Source: a bacterium
Lineage (GTDB): Bacteria > Hydrothermota > UBA3073 > JACQXS01 > JAQTXJ01
DNA length: 64,000 nucleotides
Reading direction: 5' to 3'
Assembly: GCA_028716385.1 (NCBI GenBank)
Contig: JAQUPX010000001.1
Coordinates: 1-64,000 of the forward strand
In this document: one piece after another, positions 1 through 8,472 of the stretch
Numbering within the stretch: the first letter of the stretch is position 1
How the letters are laid out: every line of letters starts with the position of its first letter
Position numbers and translations under genes: made by a program
The notes under the pieces: model-generated
Told to the model about the DNA's origin: nothing
Database searches by the model: none
What the model saw: only the letters and a program-made list of their open reading frames with translations

Positions 1-1
1 C

Positions 2-316
2 GCAACATCTTCTGATTTAAGTTATCTTAAGGAAACTTTTTTAAAATTGGTTCCGAAAGGAATTGAGATGAATAATCCGGATTTAGTTGCAGAGTTGTTA
101 GTATGTCTTCATTATATCGGGTTAAAGAATACCAAGCAATATAATGAAGCAGTAGATTATTTGCTTTCTTGCCAAAATTCAGATGGTTCGTGGGGCAATT
201 ATGAAAAACTGAAAAAAGAAGTTGAGAATTTCAACCCTGCTTATATAGTTGAAGCAAGTCAATATCTTCACACAACCCATGTAGCTTTATGGGCATTATC
301 TCTTGTGTTTGATTGA
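2..316 (+). CDS. C-terminal part of a prenyltransferase/squalene-cyclase-repeat protein (5' end outside window)
   Basis: The reading frame is open from the left edge of the window, so only the last ~104 residues are present. It contains a QNSDGSWG segment, the QW-type motif of alpha/alpha-barrel prenyltransferase and terpene-cyclase repeats, followed by helical sequence with HTTHVALWAL that fits the next helix pair. Such domains occur in squalene/hopene cyclases and in unrelated secreted proteins, so the substrate cannot be named. It ends just before uppP, whose Shine-Dalgarno overlaps the stop codon, so the two genes are probably cotranscribed. A role in polyprenoid metabolism next to the undecaprenyl phosphatase gene is attractive but is inference only. 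Confidence 0.6.
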   Translation, partial: ATSSDLSYLKETFLKLVPKGIEMNNPDLVAELLVCLHYIGLKNTKQYNEAVDYLLSCQNSDGSWGNYEKLKKEVENFNPAYIVEASQYLHTTHVALWALSLVFD

Positions 317-332
317 GGGAGGAAAAAACAAT

Positions 333-1112
333 ATGAATTTATTACATGCTATCATTTTGGGAATTGTAGAAGGAGTAACAGAATTTTTACCTATCTCTTC
401 GACCGGGCATTTAATCCTTTCTGTAAAAGTATTAGGTTTACTACAGAGTGATTTTATGAAGAGTTTTGAAATAATTATTCAACTCGGCGCAATACTATCC
501 GTAATCGTATTGTATTGGCGTTCACTTATTGTTAATTTCAAAACGTTTTCCCTTGTATTCGCAGGATTTGTACCTACCGCTTTTTTAGGCCTGATATTAT
601 ATAAATGTATCAAGAATATCCTTCTAAATAACGAATTAATAGTATTGATTGCATTACTGACAGGCGGTGTCTTGTTAATTATTTTTGAATTACTACATCA
701 TGAAAAACCGGACACAAGTCTACTAATCTCAGATATTACTTATAAACAAGCGTTTGTTATCGGTGTTTGTCAATCGGCAGCAATAGTTCCAGGGGTTTCC
801 CGTTCGTTGGCAACCATACTTGGTGGGTTAGCTCTGGGATTAAGGCGAAAGGTTGTTGTTCAATTCTCTTTTCTTTTAGCAATCCCAACAATGTTAAGCG
901 CGACAGCATATGATTTAAGCAAAAATGCATCACATTTTACGTCAGAACAGTTTTATTTTCTACTGGTTGGATTCGTTGTCTCCTTTATAGTTGCACTTTT
1001 GGCAATAAAATTTTTAATACGTTACATAGAAAAACATAATTTCATTATTTTTGGCATATACCGAATTTTAATTGCATTGCTTTTTATGTGGGGAATTACC
1101 TTAACAAGATGA
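333..1112 (+). CDS. uppP: Undecaprenyl-diphosphatase (BacA/UppP family)
   Basis: This integral membrane phosphatase regenerates undecaprenyl phosphate for peptidoglycan and O-antigen synthesis. Both family signatures are present: EGVTEFLPISSTGH near residues 13-26 and PGVSRS near residues 153-158. The 259 residues are hydrophobic throughout with about eight membrane segments, the usual length for the family. The ATG at 333 was chosen because a GAGGGAGGA Shine-Dalgarno lies about ten bases upstream; a TTG at 303 in the same frame would run into the preceding gene. The stop codon overlaps the ATG of the FeoB-like remnant in an ATGA arrangement, which implies the two were once translationally coupled. 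Confidence 0.93.
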   Translation: MNLLHAIILGIVEGVTEFLPISSTGHLILSVKVLGLLQSDFMKSFEIIIQLGAILSVIVLYWRSLIVNFKTFSLVFAGFVPTAFLGLILYKCIKNILLNNELIVLIALLTGGVLLIIFELLHHEKPDTSLLISDITYKQAFVIGVCQSAAIVPGVSRSLATILGGLALGLRRKVVVQFSFLLAIPTMLSATAYDLSKNASHFTSEQFYFLLVGFVVSFIVALLAIKFLIRYIEKHNFIIFGIYRILIALLFMWGITLTR

Positions 1113-1195
1113 AGAAAATTTTATTATTAGGAAATCCAAATGTAGGGAAAAGCGCATTATTTTCCCGTTTATGTGGAGAAAGAAAGGCAGATTAG
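1109..1195 (+). pseudogene. FeoB-like GTPase remnant, 28 codons ending in TAG
   Basis: A frame beginning with an ATG that overlaps the uppP stop reads MKKILLLGNPNVGKSALFSR and then LCGERKAD before TAG. GNPNVGKSALFSRL is the P-loop (G1) region of the FeoB/TrmE-type GTPases and sits at the normal N-terminal position of FeoB. The rest of the G domain (G2-G5) is absent, and the next ORF is a permease starting 25 nt later. The simplest reading is a FeoB-type gene that lost its middle by deletion. A functional 28-residue peptide is unlikely but not excluded. Confidence 0.7.
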
Positions 1196-1219
1196 CAAGT
1201 TGGCATTAGAAGATAAAAA

Positions 1220-1690
1220 ATGCATATATTAACTATTTTTGTTTTAATATGTTTAGTAGTATCATTAGTTTTTGACCGGAAAAGAACATTTCTTGGGATT
1301 AAAAAAGGGTGGAAGATGTTTCTAAATATTCTTCCGACATTGCTTAATGTTTTAATTTTAGTAAGTGTTTTTCTGTATTTAGTTCCTAAAGAAACTTTGA
1401 TTAAATGGTTAGGTAAGGATTCCAGTGTAATGGGAATGTTTATCGCGGCGGTTTTGGGTTCTATTTCTTTAATCCCGGCATTTGTATCCTATCCGTTGGC
1501 AGCAATTTTATTAAAAAGTGGAGTGAGTTATCAGATTTTAGCAATATTTATAACAACGCTTTTAATGGTAGGGGTATTAACTTTACCCCTTGAATCAAAG
1601 TATTTTGGACTAAAAGTTGCTATAATAAGAAATTCTTTGAGTTTTGTTGGAGCAATAATAATCGGAGTTTTAATAGGAATATTTATATGA
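1220..1690 (+). CDS. Half-permease A (YraQ/ArsP-type permease-like)
   Basis: This 156-residue protein has about five hydrophobic segments and resembles one half of the YraQ/ArsP (PF03773-type) permeases, with a SLIPAFVSYPLAAILLKSG core loop. It overlaps the following gene by four bases (ATGA). That neighbour has a matching LQAGPLYGAFPVTYLLWKKG segment, so the two products probably pair as the halves of one transporter. No Shine-Dalgarno precedes the ATG and the upstream DNA is the FeoB-like remnant, so the present start may have been created by a deletion. The transported substrate is unknown. Family assignment is by motif pattern and moderate in confidence. Confidence 0.6.
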   Translation: MHILTIFVLICLVVSLVFDRKRTFLGIKKGWKMFLNILPTLLNVLILVSVFLYLVPKETLIKWLGKDSSVMGMFIAAVLGSISLIPAFVSYPLAAILLKSGVSYQILAIFITTLLMVGVLTLPLESKYFGLKVAIIRNSLSFVGAIIIGVLIGIFI

Positions 1691-2217
1691 AAAAAGTCTC
1701 TCAGTGGATAAATAAGTATTTGTTCGTAGGGTTATTTGTTATTTTTATTCTCATATCACAATTTTTTAATTTTGCAGGTGGTAAAATAATAACTAACAAT
1801 TTCTGGCTCTTTTTAAAAGATATGATAATTTTTTTACCCTTTATGTTTATCCTGATAGGGCTTTTTGATGTCTGGGTGCCAAAAGCAAAGATTGAAAAAC
1901 ATATTGGAAACGAATCCGGGATAAAGGGAATTGTATTAGTTGTACTGTTGGCAACATTACAAGCCGGACCTTTGTATGGAGCATTTCCTGTAACATACTT
2001 ATTATGGAAAAAAGGTGCAAGCATAAAAAACATTTTTATTTATCTTGGCGCATTCTCAACTTTAAAAATACCAATGCTTGCATTTGAAGTTGGTTTTCTG
2101 GGATTAAAGTTCACTCTATTGAGAACGATAATTACTTTGCCAGTCTTTATTTTAATTGGTTATTTAATGGAATCCTACCTTCGGAATAAAAATTTTGAAA
2201 TAAAGCAACCAGATTAA
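1687..2217 (+). CDS. Half-permease B (YraQ/ArsP-type permease-like)
   Basis: This is a 176-residue membrane protein with five or six hydrophobic segments. The central LQAGPLYGAFPVTYLLWKKG stretch mirrors the SLIPAFVSYPLAAILLKSG stretch of the upstream gene, as expected if the two are the inverted-repeat halves of a split permease. A charged patch (WVPKAKIEKHIGNESG) matches the loop before the conserved segment in YraQ-type permeases. Translation is probably coupled to the upstream gene through the ATGA overlap. Its position after a FeoB-like remnant hints at a metal or metalloid link, but nothing in the protein itself shows the substrate. Confidence 0.6.
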   Translation: MKKVSQWINKYLFVGLFVIFILISQFFNFAGGKIITNNFWLFLKDMIIFLPFMFILIGLFDVWVPKAKIEKHIGNESGIKGIVLVVLLATLQAGPLYGAFPVTYLLWKKGASIKNIFIYLGAFSTLKIPMLAFEVGFLGLKFTLLRTIITLPVFILIGYLMESYLRNKNFEIKQPD

Positions 2218-2350
2218 GTAAAGGAATATATTGCAGGAAAAAGCTTAGTTAAAATTGGCTTCCAAAGTATTTATTTGCCGTATTTTCATACATAGGGTAC
2301 TAGGTACTATGTAGTAATGGGATATTAATATATAATAAGTTGACTTTGAA

Positions 2351-3217
2351 TTAATATGTAGTAGCTCCCGGAATTATATAGTTCAAAGGAGGGGAAGATT
2401 CTCCACTTACTCTTACTTCATAATGAAGGTGAGGCCCGGTTGAACGCCCTGTACTACCCATATAACCTATAACCTCATTTCTATTTACTTTTTTGGAAAG
2501 ACTAACTTTAGTGCGCGAAAGATGTCCATATAAAGTTCTGTATCCAAAGCCATGGTCAATTTCTACGCACAAGCCAAGCCTTCCCGCGTCTTCAACTCTT
2601 GTGATTACGCCCGCCGCAGTTGCTAAAACAGGAGTTCCTACATTATTTGCAATATCCATGCCTGAGTGAAATTCCGATGAACCTCCCATTCTACGCCACC
2701 CAAAGTTTGAAGTAATGCTTCCTTGTGCAGGCCAGACAGAAGGAGTGGCATTAAGTACTTTCTCCGTTCTGTTAATTGAATGCGTAAGCTCATCAAAGCT
2801 TTGTGATACAAAATCAGTCCTATTTTTTAATGCTTGCAGAGATTCCGTTAGTTTATCTATGACACCAATAGAAGACCATTGAATTTTTGAACCACCAACT
2901 CCTAATTTCTCTATGTCTTCGTCCAAAGTATCTAATCCCCATACTAATCTATTTTTATTATCTATATTAACGAGAGAGTCCAGTTTTATGTTCAAAATAT
3001 TTATATTGTTTACCATTTTCTGTATTGAGTCCGTAAGTTGTTCGTTCTTCTTTTTTTGTTTAAAAAAGTTGGCTTTATGAATACTGGAATGAACAAACTG
3101 AAATACCGTAAACGTGGAACTCAAAAATGTGCAGACGAAAATACTTATTGCAACGAAAATGTGAACGAGGTTAATCCTTATAACCTTCTCTCCGATACAG
3201 ATAGTCCAATATTTCAT
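2351..3217 (-). CDS. M23-family (LytM-type) metallopeptidase, membrane-anchored, copy 1
   Basis: A single N-terminal membrane segment (about residues 17-45) is followed by a coiled region (KKKNEQLTDSIQKMVNNINI) and a C-terminal LytM domain. The zinc-site motifs HSGMDI and HLHYE (H263, H265) are intact, so an active peptidoglycan endopeptidase is expected in the periplasm. There is no Shine-Dalgarno; a TTGACA-N17-TATTTT promoter puts the transcript start about five bases before the ATG. A close paralogue of exactly the same length lies 20.8 kb away at 23117-23983 with the same promoter geometry. The two proteins differ mostly by conservative changes. Confidence 0.9.
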   Translation of the reverse strand: MKYWTICIGEKVIRINLVHIFVAISIFVCTFLSSTFTVFQFVHSSIHKANFFKQKKKNEQLTDSIQKMVNNINILNIKLDSLVNIDNKNRLVWGLDTLDEDIEKLGVGGSKIQWSSIGVIDKLTESLQALKNRTDFVSQSFDELTHSINRTEKVLNATPSVWPAQGSITSNFGWRRMGGSSEFHSGMDIANNVGTPVLATAAGVITRVEDAGRLGLCVEIDHGFGYRTLYGHLSRTKVSLSKKVNRNEVIGYMGSTGRSTGPHLHYEVRVSGESSPPLNYIIPGATTY

Positions 3218-3228
3218 AGATAAAACTA

Positions 3229-3257
3229 AAAATAATTGAATTCCGTTTGCTTGTCAA
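3229..3257 (-). promoter_or_regulatory. Promoter of M23 peptidase copy 1 (near-leaderless)
   Basis: On the minus strand TTGACA (3257-3252), a 17-nt spacer and TATTTT (3234-3229) precede the ATG at 3217 by 11 nt. The expected transcript start is about 3222, a five-base leader. No Shine-Dalgarno is present. Confidence 0.6.
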
Positions 3258-3505
3258 GACAAAGTTCTTTTAAAAAATGAGTTTATTCGCTATAAATCTT
3301 TGCTTTGTCAATTATTTATTGATGACAAAGAATTTCACCGCCCCGCCTTCTGCGGGATAAACTCCGACGCAGAACACGCAAAGAACAGAGAATGGAAAAT
3401 TTAGAGCAAAAAAACAAACAAAAGAATAGAGATAAAACTCAGAGGGAACGCAGAGGAAAGAAGAAAAGGGTAGAAAACGTGGGAAATAGTATGGGGCGAA
3501 AAGGC

Positions 3506-3534
3506 TTGACAAAAAGCATTAAATGTGTTTGAAT
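3506..3534 (+). promoter_or_regulatory. Probable promoter of the aminotransferase gene
   Basis: TTGACA at 3506-3511 is followed after 17 nt by TTGAAT at 3529-3534, a weak -10 box. The transcript would begin near 3541, just ahead of the GAAGGGAGA Shine-Dalgarno and the ATG at 3555. Confidence 0.4.
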
Positions 3535-3554
3535 ATTCATTGAAGGGAGATCAA

Positions 3555-4832
3555 ATGACAAAATTTCTGGAAGGAAAACTTTCGGCAAGAATTAAAGTTG
3601 CCAAACGTTCTACAATACGAGAATCGCTGAGGCTCATTGAACAAACCGACATTATATCTTTTGCAGGAGGAATGCCCGACCCGGCCCTATTCCCTATTGA
3701 CCTTATCAAAAAAGCCTGCGATGAGGTGCTGACAAATCATAGTGAGTTTGCACTGCAATACGGGGCGTCCGAAGGGTATTTGCCACTGAGGCAGGAAATC
3801 ATTAAGAGGGTGGCAAGCGCAAACAAGGAAGAAGTTAAAATTGGCGAAGATGAAATCATTGTAACGGTAGGTTCACAACAAGGATTAGACCTTGTAGCTA
3901 AAACATTTCTGAATTATGGCGATATTGTCATAGTTGAAGAACCAACCTATTTGGGTGGGCTCCAGGCTTTCAGGTCTTACGGGGGAAACTTCATAGGAAT
4001 CCCCTGCGACGAAACCGGGATGCAGGTAGAATTGATAGAAGATAAACTAAAAAAACTCAGCAACCAAGAGATTGAAAGAATAAAGTTCGTCTACGTAATC
4101 CCTGATTTTCAGAATCCTGGCGGGAGAACTTTATCTCTCGAAAGACGAAAAAAATTGATTACCCTTGCAGAAAAATATAATTTCTTGATAGTTGAAGACA
4201 GCCCTTATAAAGAATTGCGGTATTGCGGCAAACATAAACCGTCTTTATTTGCTCTTGCTCCAAGAGGCAGAGTAATTATGCTTTGCACGTTCAGCAAATT
4301 ATTTTGCCCGGGGTTCAGGGTTGCATACGCTATGGGAGGGAAAGAAATTATATACCAGATGGTTACAGGGAAACAGGCTACGGATTTATGCACGCCGGCA
4401 TTTAACCAAGCGGTTCTTTCCTATGTGCTAGAGAAAGATGCTTTAGATCCGCACATTGAAAAACTGATTAGCGTTTACCGCGAGAAACAGAAATGTATGC
4501 TGGACAGTCTTGATAAATATATTCCGCCGCTGGGTATGCCTTCAATAAAGTGGACAAAACCGGATGGCGGATTGTTTCTCTGGATGATGATGCCGGAACA
4601 TATAGACACGGAGAAAATGTTTCCCAAAGCAATAGAAAATAAAATAGCTTATGTAATGGGAACGGATTTTTATCACGATGGTTCGGTAAAAAATTGCATG
4701 CGGTTAAACTTTTCTATGCCCACGCTTGAAAAAATAGAAGAAGGGGTAAAAAGACTTGCGAAAGTTATCGGTTCGGAAAAAGGAATAATATGTAGGAAAC
4801 AGGTAAGAGAAAGTATGAAGGGGAAAGAATAG
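3555..4832 (+). CDS. Class I/II PLP-dependent aminotransferase (LysN/2-aminoadipate aminotransferase-like)
   Basis: This fold-type I aminotransferase of 425 residues contains FAGGMPDPALFP near the N-terminus, the GSQQGLDLVAK cofactor-binding motif, PDFQNPGG, and the PLP lysine K248 in TFSKLF. These features match the MocR/LysN/KAT subfamily that transaminates 2-aminoadipate, aromatic or branched amino acids with 2-oxoglutarate. The exact substrate cannot be read from sequence. The ATG at 3555 is preferred over a TTG at 3525 because GAAGGGAGA lies just upstream at good spacing. The gene stands alone between repeat-rich intergenic stretches. Confidence 0.88.
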   Translation: MTKFLEGKLSARIKVAKRSTIRESLRLIEQTDIISFAGGMPDPALFPIDLIKKACDEVLTNHSEFALQYGASEGYLPLRQEIIKRVASANKEEVKIGEDEIIVTVGSQQGLDLVAKTFLNYGDIVIVEEPTYLGGLQAFRSYGGNFIGIPCDETGMQVELIEDKLKKLSNQEIERIKFVYVIPDFQNPGGRTLSLERRKKLITLAEKYNFLIVEDSPYKELRYCGKHKPSLFALAPRGRVIMLCTFSKLFCPGFRVAYAMGGKEIIYQMVTGKQATDLCTPAFNQAVLSYVLEKDALDPHIEKLISVYREKQKCMLDSLDKYIPPLGMPSIKWTKPDGGLFLWMMMPEHIDTEKMFPKAIENKIAYVMGTDFYHDGSVKNCMRLNFSMPTLEKIEEGVKRLAKVIGSEKGIICRKQVRESMKGKE

Positions 4833-4923
4833 GACGGATACGACAGAGAAAGAAGAGCATATCAGAGAATCAGAACGTCAGTTGGCAGGATATCATAAAC
4901 AAAGACGCAAAGCATTACAAAGA

Positions 4924-4957
4924 AATATGGCAACAACATCGTTGTTGCACTCTAAAT
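4924..4957. repeat. 34-nt palindromic repeat, second copy inside a coding sequence at 56786-56819
   Basis: An 8-bp inverted repeat (GCAACAAC, loop ATC, GTTGTTGC) lies within a 34-nt block. By my alignment 29 of 34 bases match the reverse complement of 56786-56819, which is coding sequence of an FG-GAP protein. Read in that gene's frame this copy gives NMATTSLLHSK and a stop; the coding copy gives NIVTTSLLHSK. Confidence 0.7.
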
Positions 4958-5065
4958 AAAAGATACGACGAAAAGAACAAAACATTTTTATTTTATGCTT
5001 GACAGTTTTAAAAGAATAAATAAACTGGCTTACCTTTTTTTCTTTTTTTAATATCTTAAACAATA

Positions 5066-5090
5066 GGATTCCTGCTTTCGCAGGAATGAC
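5066..5090 (+). repeat. Dispersed palindromic element (GGATTCC...GGAATGAC type) at the first hydrogenase gene
   Basis: The inverted repeat ATTCCTGC / GCAGGAAT with a short CTTTC-like loop ends in GGAATGAC. Similar elements lie at 8432-8456, 27907-27930 and 42700-42724. This copy abuts the reading frame of the first hydrogenase gene and supplies an ATG (5086) and an AGGA stretch. Confidence 0.75.
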
Positions 5091-5097
5091 GAAAAAA

Positions 5098-6558
5098 ATG
5101 AATGAATCTTTTGCTTCATTAGTAATTCTTGTCCCTATAATAGGCGCGTTTACTATTCCTTTGTTCGCAAAAATATCCCCCCGTATGCGAGTTCTTGCGG
5201 CGACAATAATTGCTTTTTCTACCTCCTTATTGGCAATGTCCTTAATTCCTTTCGTTATCGGAGGCAATGAATTCATATTACGGAAACCTCTTATTCTTGG
5301 TTTTGATTTTGTCCTTATAGTTGACGCTTTATCCGTTTTTATGTCCATTGCGGCTTCTTTTATAGGGGCGCTAATCGTTTTGTATTCTGCCGGCTATATC
5401 AGTCACGACGAAAACCAGACCGAATATTATTTTATGGTTCTTCTTTTCATCGGTTCGATGATGGGGTTAGTTTATTCTGCAAATCTTATATTTATGTACA
5501 TTTTCTGGGAAATTACCGCTATCTGCAGCTGGAGATTAATAGGTTTTTACAGGCTAAAGGAATTCGTCGTCAAAGCAAACAAAGCTTTCTTAATAACCTT
5601 CTTGGGAGCGGTAGTTATGCTGCTCGGGTTCATACTGATTTATAACCAGACAAATTCTTTTGACCTTACTACAATGCGCGGGACAATGGTTCCCGGGATG
5701 GCAGTTCTTCTTATTCTTATTGGTATGTTTTCGAAATCCGCAACTTTGCCCTTACATACGTGGCTACCTGATGCAGGTATCGCACCTTCAACGGTTACTT
5801 CTCTTCTGCACGCGGCGGTATTGGTCAAAATCGGAGTTTATGCGTATGCCCGTATTTTCTGCTGGACATTCCAGATGCCCGATACGTGGTACCAGGTTAT
5901 ACCGGTTATCGTAATTATTTCAAGTCTTGTCGCTGCAGGGGCGGCGCTTGTTGAAAACGACTTAAAAAGAATACTTGCTTACTCAACCGTAAGCCAGATA
6001 GGTTATATTTTTCTTGGGTTATCAACTATGAATCCGATTGGGATTGCCGGAGCCATATTGTTCTTATTAATGCACGGGCTGGCAAAAGGCGGATTATTCT
6101 TATGCGCGGGAATCGTTGAACATAATACTCATAAAAGAGATATACGGGAACTAGGCGGGTTAATAAAAACGATGCCCATCACTGCTATCTGTTTTTTGCT
6201 ATGCGCACTTTCGGTTATCGGAATTCCCCCGTTCGGAGGGTTCTTTTCCAAGTTTATGGTCATTATGGGAGCGGTCAAAGCAGGTCAATTCTGGATTGCA
6301 GGGTTAGGGTTATTTATCGCAGTTCTGACTGCGGTTTATCTTTTCAGGGTATTTAATATGGTTTTTCTTGGAGATTATAGTAAATTGGATATAGACATAA
6401 AAGAAAAAACAAAATCTATGTTATTTGTCGTTATAGTTCTTGCGGGTTGCTCACTTCTTGCGGGGATATTCGTTAATTACCCGATGAAGTTGGTTAACGT
6501 AGCAACCTCAGAAATTACAAGGTGGTTAACGCCATGGCTAGCAGCACAACACTATTAA
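5098..6558 (+). CDS. Antiporter-like membrane subunit 1 of group 4 hydrogenase (NuoN/NuoM/MrpD family)
   Basis: This protein of about 486 residues with some 14 membrane helices belongs to the proton/sodium-translocating family of NuoL/M/N, MrpA/D and HyfB. Hallmarks are the TM5 glutamate in FWEITAICSW, the TM7 lysine in GMFSKSATLPLHTWLPDA, the broken-helix region LLHAAVLVKIGVY, and the TM12-side ENDLKRILAYSTVSQIGY. It is the first gene of an 11-gene operon. ATG 5098 is favoured because the AGGA of the upstream palindrome sits at usable spacing; ATG 5086 lies inside the palindrome and would add MTKK. It probably forms part of the ion-pumping arm of the hydrogenase. Confidence 0.9.
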   Translation: MNESFASLVILVPIIGAFTIPLFAKISPRMRVLAATIIAFSTSLLAMSLIPFVIGGNEFILRKPLILGFDFVLIVDALSVFMSIAASFIGALIVLYSAGYISHDENQTEYYFMVLLFIGSMMGLVYSANLIFMYIFWEITAICSWRLIGFYRLKEFVVKANKAFLITFLGAVVMLLGFILIYNQTNSFDLTTMRGTMVPGMAVLLILIGMFSKSATLPLHTWLPDAGIAPSTVTSLLHAAVLVKIGVYAYARIFCWTFQMPDTWYQVIPVIVIISSLVAAGAALVENDLKRILAYSTVSQIGYIFLGLSTMNPIGIAGAILFLLMHGLAKGGLFLCAGIVEHNTHKRDIRELGGLIKTMPITAICFLLCALSVIGIPPFGGFFSKFMVIMGAVKAGQFWIAGLGLFIAVLTAVYLFRVFNMVFLGDYSKLDIDIKEKTKSMLFVVIVLAGCSLLAGIFVNYPMKLVNVATSEITRWLTPWLAAQHY

Positions 6559-8405
6559 TATCCATACTTTTACCGGCTGTATTTGCGGTAATTGTTTTCT
6601 TAATACCTTCTAAGTTAAGGGCATTGAGGAACGCATTCTCCTTAATAGGAGCAGCTATAGTTTTGTGCCTCGGGTTTTATTTGTTTGGAGTTAAAAACGC
6701 AGAACTCAATATCCCATGGTTGGGAATGGACATCAACTTTGATTTAAGATTATACCATCTTAACAGCTTAATTATAATGGCAGTCAGCGTGTTCCTTTTC
6801 TTAATAACCATTTATTCGTTCGTCAAAATGAAGGAACATCCCAGAGCACGTGAGTATTATACATATTTATTTTTAACCGTGGCTTTTGTAAACGGCGCGG
6901 TTCTGGCAAATAATTTCGTTCTTATGGTTTTCTTCTGGGAAAGCTTGCTTGTTACACTTTATGGACTGATTGCAATAGGCAACAAGGAAGCGTATAAAAC
7001 GGCATTAAAGAGTTTTATTTTAGTCGGCTTCTGTGATTTTTGTATGATTTTGGGAATTGGTATTTTATGGTATTTGACCGGCAGTTTGAATATGCCATTA
7101 GCTCCGTTAGACCCGTCTTCAAGCGGATTAGCAGCGGTTAGTTGCGTCCTTATGTTGATAGGTGCACTTGGAAAAGCAGGAGTAATGCCTTTCCATACGT
7201 GGATACCGGATGCGTCTAAGGATGCGCCGGTAACGGTTATGGCTTTTATAATTACGGTCATAGATAAGATGTTAGGCATTTATTTATTTGTAAGGATAAG
7301 CCTTGATTTTTTTGTTATTGGTATGAACAGCGCATTATCGATGTTTCTTATGATACTCGGGGCTTTGACAATAATATTCGCCCTGTTTATGACTTTTGTC
7401 CAGAATAATTTAAAGAGAATGCTTGCTTACCAGAGTATCGGAGAAGTAGGATATATGATACTTGGAATCGGTTCTGCAACTCCCGTCGGTATTGCAGGGG
7501 GCATTTTTTATATGCTTAACCAAACCTTATTCAAGGGCGGGTTATTTCTCAGTGCAGGTTCTATCGAGCATAGGACGGGAACAACGGATTTCGATAAACT
7601 AGGCGGGCTAAGAAACAAAATGCCGCTTACGATGATATGTTTTGTTATATGCGCGGTTGCGTGCTGCGGACTCTGGCCGTTTAACGGGTTCGTATCGGAA
7701 GAGATGGTTATGCACGGAGCGAAAGAAACGGGCTACATAATCTTTATGATTGCGGCGTGGATTGGGACAGCGCTAACGGCGGCTTCTATGCTTAAAGCGG
7801 CGCACTCAATATTCTGGGGGAAAGAAAACAAAGAATTATCCAAAATAAAAGAAAGCGAACTTTTAATCACTTTGCCTATAATTGTGCTTGCCTTATTATG
7901 TATTGTGTTTGGTGTTCATAATTATTTGCCAATCGTTATGTTTGTAGAACCGATTTTCTATGGCTACACCGGATTTTTAGAACACTCCGGGTTTACTGCA
8001 CACGCTCTTAATTTCTTTAATCCCGTTGCCATTACATCTTTCGTATGTATTTTATTGGGAGTCATTGTTTATCTGTATGGCTGGAGTAAGAATAGTAAAA
8101 ATGCGGCTTCTTCTTCGGAATCAGTTCGCAGTTTCCCGGTATTAAAGAATATATACAATTTAGCGGAAGCAAAAATATTTGACATTTATGACCAGGGGCT
8201 AAAATTCTTAAAAGTATTGGGTTATATTTTGTATTATGGTGTTGACCGCGTCATAGACTTTATGTATGAGAAAATAATAGCCGGTACGGTAAGAGTAGTC
8301 GGGGCTATTTTAAGGTTTGCACATAACGGTTATTATGCAAATTATCTTGCGTGGTGTATTGGCGGGTTAATTATAATTGTAGCAGTAATAAGTTTGTTGA
8401 GTTAA
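6534..8405 (+). CDS. Antiporter-like membrane subunit 2 of group 4 hydrogenase (NuoL/HyfB-like, long form)
   Basis: At about 623 residues this is the longest of the three antiporter-like subunits. It has the TM5 glutamate (FFWESLLVTLYG), the TM7 lysine (GALGKAGVMPFHTWIPDAS), DKMLGIY and QNNLKRMLAYQSIGEVGY. A C-terminal extension (about residues 540-600) with an amphipathic stretch ending in a last membrane helix recalls the lateral helix region of NuoL. The ATG at 6534 overlaps the upstream gene by 25 nt and has a GGTGG Shine-Dalgarno; a GTG at 6522 is less likely. It would sit at the distal end of the membrane arm. Family membership is certain; the complex-I-like position is inferred. Confidence 0.9.
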   Translation: MASSTTLLISILLPAVFAVIVFLIPSKLRALRNAFSLIGAAIVLCLGFYLFGVKNAELNIPWLGMDINFDLRLYHLNSLIIMAVSVFLFLITIYSFVKMKEHPRAREYYTYLFLTVAFVNGAVLANNFVLMVFFWESLLVTLYGLIAIGNKEAYKTALKSFILVGFCDFCMILGIGILWYLTGSLNMPLAPLDPSSSGLAAVSCVLMLIGALGKAGVMPFHTWIPDASKDAPVTVMAFIITVIDKMLGIYLFVRISLDFFVIGMNSALSMFLMILGALTIIFALFMTFVQNNLKRMLAYQSIGEVGYMILGIGSATPVGIAGGIFYMLNQTLFKGGLFLSAGSIEHRTGTTDFDKLGGLRNKMPLTMICFVICAVACCGLWPFNGFVSEEMVMHGAKETGYIIFMIAAWIGTALTAASMLKAAHSIFWGKENKELSKIKESELLITLPIIVLALLCIVFGVHNYLPIVMFVEPIFYGYTGFLEHSGFTAHALNFFNPVAITSFVCILLGVIVYLYGWSKNSKNAASSSESVRSFPVLKNIYNLAEAKIFDIYDQGLKFLKVLGYILYYGVDRVIDFMYEKIIAGTVRVVGAILRFAHNGYYANYLAWCIGGLIIIVAVISLLS

Positions 8406-8431
8406 AAAGAAATGAAAAATAAAAAAACAGT

Positions 8432-8456
8432 GGATTCCCGCTTACGCGAGAATGAC
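8432..8456 (+). repeat. Dispersed palindromic element at the start of the third hydrogenase gene
   Basis: GGATTCCCGC, a short loop and GCGAGAATGAC form an imperfect copy of the palindrome seen at 5066-5090. It fills nearly all of the 46-67 nt gap between the second and third antiporter-like genes. Its terminal ATGAC would be an in-frame start at 8452. Confidence 0.75.
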
Positions 8457-8472
8457 AAATGGGGAGGGTGAA

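Larger units (their letters stand above)
3218..3554. other. Intergenic region with purine-rich repeat and a CCCGC...GCGGG palindrome
   Basis: This gap holds the divergent promoters of the M23 and aminotransferase genes. Between them lie a palindromic segment at about 3345-3372 (CCGCCCCGCC, then GCGGGATAAACTCC) and a purine-rich stretch at about 3363-3480 made of degenerate copies of CGCAGAGAA. Related stretches recur near 4840, 18520, 19380, 21700 and 59510. No convincing gene was seen. Confidence 0.6.

Noticed and set aside
3312..3512. 66-codon minus-strand frame in the M23/aminotransferase gap
   Set aside because: It is a translation of the purine-rich repeat (low-complexity, Phe/Leu-rich) and has no ribosome-binding site.
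4893..5348. 151-codon minus-strand frame across the start of the hydrogenase operon
   Set aside because: It runs antisense to the antiporter-like gene and through the palindrome, with no family resemblance and no ribosome-binding site.
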